Source: an uncultured Collinsella sp. (GTDB taxonomy: Bacteria; Actinomycetota; Coriobacteriia; Coriobacteriales; Coriobacteriaceae). Taken from it: a stretch of DNA of 15,394 bases. The stretch lies in assembly GCA_900761995.1 (NCBI GenBank), contig CAAFEY010000170.1, forward strand, positions 1 to 15,394, given 5' to 3'. Of this stretch, positions 13,381 to 15,394 are shown one piece after another (position 1 is the first letter of the stretch; each line of letters begins with the position of its first letter). The translations under genes were made by a program, and so were the position numbers. The notes under the pieces are model-generated. The model had not been told where the DNA came from. It did no database searches and saw only the letters and a program-made list of their open reading frames with translations.

Positions 13381-15153
13381 TTAGAGCGCCTCCTCATCGA
13401 GCGGAGCGGCCATGGTGCCCTCGCCCGCAAGCGGCGACTTGTCGCGCCAGACGTTCTCGAACTGCTCCTTGTCGAGCACGTGGTCGCGCTTGGCGGCGAC
13501 ATCGGTCACCGTCACGCGGTCGGTGCAGGAGTAGCACGGGTCGAGCGAGCCGACGATCAGCGCCGCGTCGCCCACGGTGTTGCCGCGGAACATGTAGCGC
13601 AGGACCGGCCAGTTGCTGTACGTGGCGGCCTTGGCGCGCCAGCGGTAGCACTTCTGGTTGTTGCCGAGCATGGCCCAGTGCACGTCCTCGCCGCGCGGCG
13701 CCTCGGTGGCGCCGATAGCGTACTTGTGCGGGGTGTACTCCCAATCCGTGGTGAGGATGGGGCCCGACGGGCAGTTCTCGAGCATGGTCTCGATCATGTC
13801 GATCGAATCGTAGACCTCCTGGATGCGAACGGCGGTACGGCCGAAGGCATCGCAGGTGTCGGCCGTAGCGGCATGCATCTTTTGGACGTCCGGATCGGCG
13901 TAGCCGTCGAAGGGGTGGTCAAAGCGCACGTCGCGGGCATAGCCCGAGCCACGCATGAGCGGGCCGACCGGCGAGAAGTCGCGTGCGATCTTGCGGTCCA
14001 AGATGCCGATGCCGCTCGTACGCTCGATAAAGTTGGGCGTAGAGAGCAAGACGTCGACGAGCTCCTGAACCTCGGAGCGCAGCTGGTGGATGGTCGTGAG
14101 CGTGGAGAGCTTCTGCTCGGCCAAAATGTCGCGACGCACGCCGCCGATCACGTTGAGGCCGTAGGTCTTGCGGTGACCGGAGAGCTTCTCGGCCAGGTCC
14201 ATGGACTTCTCGCGGACGCGGAAGAACTGTTGGAAGCCGGAGTCGAAGCCCGTGTAGTGCGACGCCAGGCCAATGTTGAGCAGGTGCGAGTGCAGGCGCT
14301 CGACCTCGAGCATGATAGCGCGGATGTACTGGGCGCGCGGCGGGACATGGATGCCCTGGGCGCGCTCGACGGCCTCGGCGTAGGCCACCGAGTGGGCGCA
14401 GCCGCAGATGCCGCAGATGCGGTCGGCGAGGAACGTCACGGCGTCATAGTTCAGGCGCGTCTCGGCGACCTTCTCCATACCGCGATGCACGTAGAACAGG
14501 CGGTAGTCGGCATCGACGATCGTCTCGCCCTCCACGAACAGGCGGAAGTGGCCGGGCTCGTCGGAGGTGATGTGCAGCGGCCCCATGGGGACGAGCGTGG
14601 TCTCCTTGCCCTTGGTGTCGGCCAAGAACTCGTAGTTTTCCATGTCACTCGCGGGTGCGGGACGGAAACGGTAATCCATCGAATCCTTGCGCAACGGGTA
14701 CAGCCCGCTGGGCCAATCGTCGGGAAGCACCAGGCGACGGCGATCGGGCAGACCCTCGGGAATCAGGCCGAACATATCGCGCAGCTCGCGCTCGCCCCAC
14801 ACGCAGGCGGGGACGAACGGCGTCACGGACGGGAACGTCATCTTGGCGGGGTCGACCTCGGCACGCACGGTAACCCAGCCGGGGTCCTCCCCCTCCATGG
14901 AGATGACGTAGTACACGGCGTAACGGCCGCACAGGCTGCGCTCGTCGTTGCCGACAATCACAGGAATCCAGCCGTAGCGCTCGTAATACAGGTAGTGGAC
15001 GGCCTCGGGCAGACGGTCCAGCTTGACGGTGATCGTCAGCTGGTCCTCGCACTGCCATTCGACCTTCTCGATGCAGCCCGGAACGGCGCGGCGCAGGGCC
15101 TCGACATGGCTCTCGCAGCGACGGGCATACACCTTGTTCTCAGTTTCAATCAT
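13381..15153 (-). CDS. hyfG: Group 4 [NiFe] hydrogenase large subunit (HycE/HyfG, NuoCD fusion)
   Basis: A 590-residue fusion. The NuoC-like N-terminal domain (about 1-165) includes PFVPACVWGERELRDMFGL. It leads into the NuoD-like catalytic domain, which starts near LVPMGPLHITSDEPGHFRL. Nickel ligands are visible in RICGICGCAH (Cys247, Cys250) and near the C-terminus in DPCYSCTDR (Cys540, Cys543). HycI would cut after Arg546 and release a 44-residue tail; the E. coli HycE tail is 32. The subunit reduces protons to H2 (or oxidises H2) at the cytoplasmic face of an ion-pumping complex. GGTGGAG precedes ATG by 6 nt, and the upstream gene stops 3 nt before. The next gene follows after 1 nt. Both Ni-site motifs are intact, so it is a hydrogenase and not a complex I subunit. 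Confidence 0.96.
   Translation of the reverse strand: MIETENKVYARRCESHVEALRRAVPGCIEKVEWQCEDQLTITVKLDRLPEAVHYLYYERYGWIPVIVGNDERSLCGRYAVYYVISMEGEDPGWVTVRAEVDPAKMTFPSVTPFVPACVWGERELRDMFGLIPEGLPDRRRLVLPDDWPSGLYPLRKDSMDYRFRPAPASDMENYEFLADTKGKETTLVPMGPLHITSDEPGHFRLFVEGETIVDADYRLFYVHRGMEKVAETRLNYDAVTFLADRICGICGCAHSVAYAEAVERAQGIHVPPRAQYIRAIMLEVERLHSHLLNIGLASHYTGFDSGFQQFFRVREKSMDLAEKLSGHRKTYGLNVIGGVRRDILAEQKLSTLTTIHQLRSEVQELVDVLLSTPNFIERTSGIGILDRKIARDFSPVGPLMRGSGYARDVRFDHPFDGYADPDVQKMHAATADTCDAFGRTAVRIQEVYDSIDMIETMLENCPSGPILTTDWEYTPHKYAIGATEAPRGEDVHWAMLGNNQKCYRWRAKAATYSNWPVLRYMFRGNTVGDAALIVGSLDPCYSCTDRVTVTDVAAKRDHVLDKEQFENVWRDKSPLAGEGTMAAPLDEEAL
13389..13395 (-). promoter_or_regulatory. Ribosome binding site deciding the hyfH start
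   Basis: GAGGAGG within the last codons of hyfG stands 9 nt before ATG 13379. It fixes the ferredoxin subunit start and rejects the 41-codon longer frame. Confidence 0.7.
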
Positions 15154-15156
15154 TCG

Positions 15157-15394
15157 TTACTCCACCTCGCTCTGAGCGGTCTCGGTACCGAACACAGCGC
15201 GGTACATCGGCGTCGCGTGAAGTTCCTCGGTGCTCTGCTCGAGCACGATGCCAGTCGCGGTCTCCACACCGTGCACGAGAGGCAGCGGGGTGGCGATGCC
15301 AAACCACAAGATCATGACAGCCAGGATGATTTCAGGGATAAGCATGAGCGCCGGGGCCTCATGCTTGCCCATGCCCTGGGGCGCATGGCCGAAT
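15157..15394 (-). CDS. Antiporter-like membrane subunit of the hydrogenase, C-terminal end
   Basis: The last 78 residues of a gene that enters from the right edge. They read FGHAPQGMGKHEAPALMLIP and then one hydrophobic helix, EIILAVMILWFGIATPLPLV, followed by a hydrophilic tail ending AQSEVE. A glutamate- and proline-marked loop before a last helix is typical of NuoL/M/N-like proton-channel subunits (HyfB, HyfF, HycC, MrpD). Position directly before hyfG matches HyfF in the E. coli hyf order, whereas HycD (NuoH-like) would precede hycE in hyc. I cannot choose among HyfF, HyfB and HycC from this fragment. In the complex such a subunit would move protons or sodium ions coupled to H2 turnover. 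The stop is 3 nt before hyfG. Confidence 0.78.
   Translation of the reverse strand, partial: FGHAPQGMGKHEAPALMLIPEIILAVMILWFGIATPLPLVHGVETATGIVLEQSTEELHATPMYRAVFGTETAQSEVE

Noticed and set aside
13381..15153. Respiratory complex I subunit NuoCD instead of hydrogenase
   Set aside because: Both Ni-binding motifs (RICGICGCAH and DPCYSCTDR) and the adjoining hycH and hycI genes show a [NiFe] hydrogenase.

Overview
The window is about 15.4 kb of GC-rich bacterial DNA in which every gene I can support lies on the minus strand, so the operons read from right to left. Gene content (a formate-hydrogenlyase type [NiFe] hydrogenase, selenocysteine machinery, molybdopterin enzymes, NADP-type glutamate dehydrogenase) and codon style suggest an anaerobic gut actinobacterium of the Coriobacteriia, most like Collinsella. 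This placement is inference from gene content and general knowledge, not from a marker gene.

Layout in transcription order. (1) 15394-9914: the 3' part of a group 4 hydrogenase operon. It holds the C-terminus of an antiporter-like membrane subunit, the catalytic large subunit (fused NuoC/NuoD type), a 2x[4Fe-4S] ferredoxin subunit, the NuoB-like small subunit, HycH, the HycI maturation protease and a FocA-type formate channel. Genes are spaced by -1 to +39 nt and end at a strong terminator (9856-9891). (2) 9791-7674: a cytoplasmic DMSO-reductase-family molybdopterin enzyme with a cysteine Mo ligand. (3) 7597-4176: selA and selB overlapping by 4 nt, preceded by a plausible promoter. (4) 4162-3866: a 21-bp-arm inverted repeat, the selenocysteine tRNA (anticodon UCA, CCA encoded) and its terminator. 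(5) 3774-2731: mobA and a small DUF3343 protein (Se/S-carrier-like family) with an unusual cysteine-rich N-terminus. (6) 2724-2686: a palindromic repeat with a GGTGCCTGTCCCC core. (7) 2473-1060: gdhA with its own terminator. (8) 996-1: the FAD subunit and the first residues of the [2Fe-2S] subunit of a molybdenum hydroxylase, which runs off the left edge.

Functionally the window is a molybdenum/selenium/formate neighbourhood. Formate would be moved by the FNT channel and oxidised by a formate dehydrogenase that is not visible here. Electrons would pass through the ferredoxin and small subunits to the Ni-Fe site of the large subunit, with coupled ion movement in the membrane arm. SelA, SelB and tRNA-Sec would make the selenocysteine such a formate dehydrogenase usually needs, and MobA would supply the guanine dinucleotide form of its cofactor. 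No in-frame-UGA selenoprotein gene and no selD occur in the window. No gene-free stretch exceeds 300 bases; the largest gaps (2474-2730, 3775-3929, 4027-4175) are described in the features.
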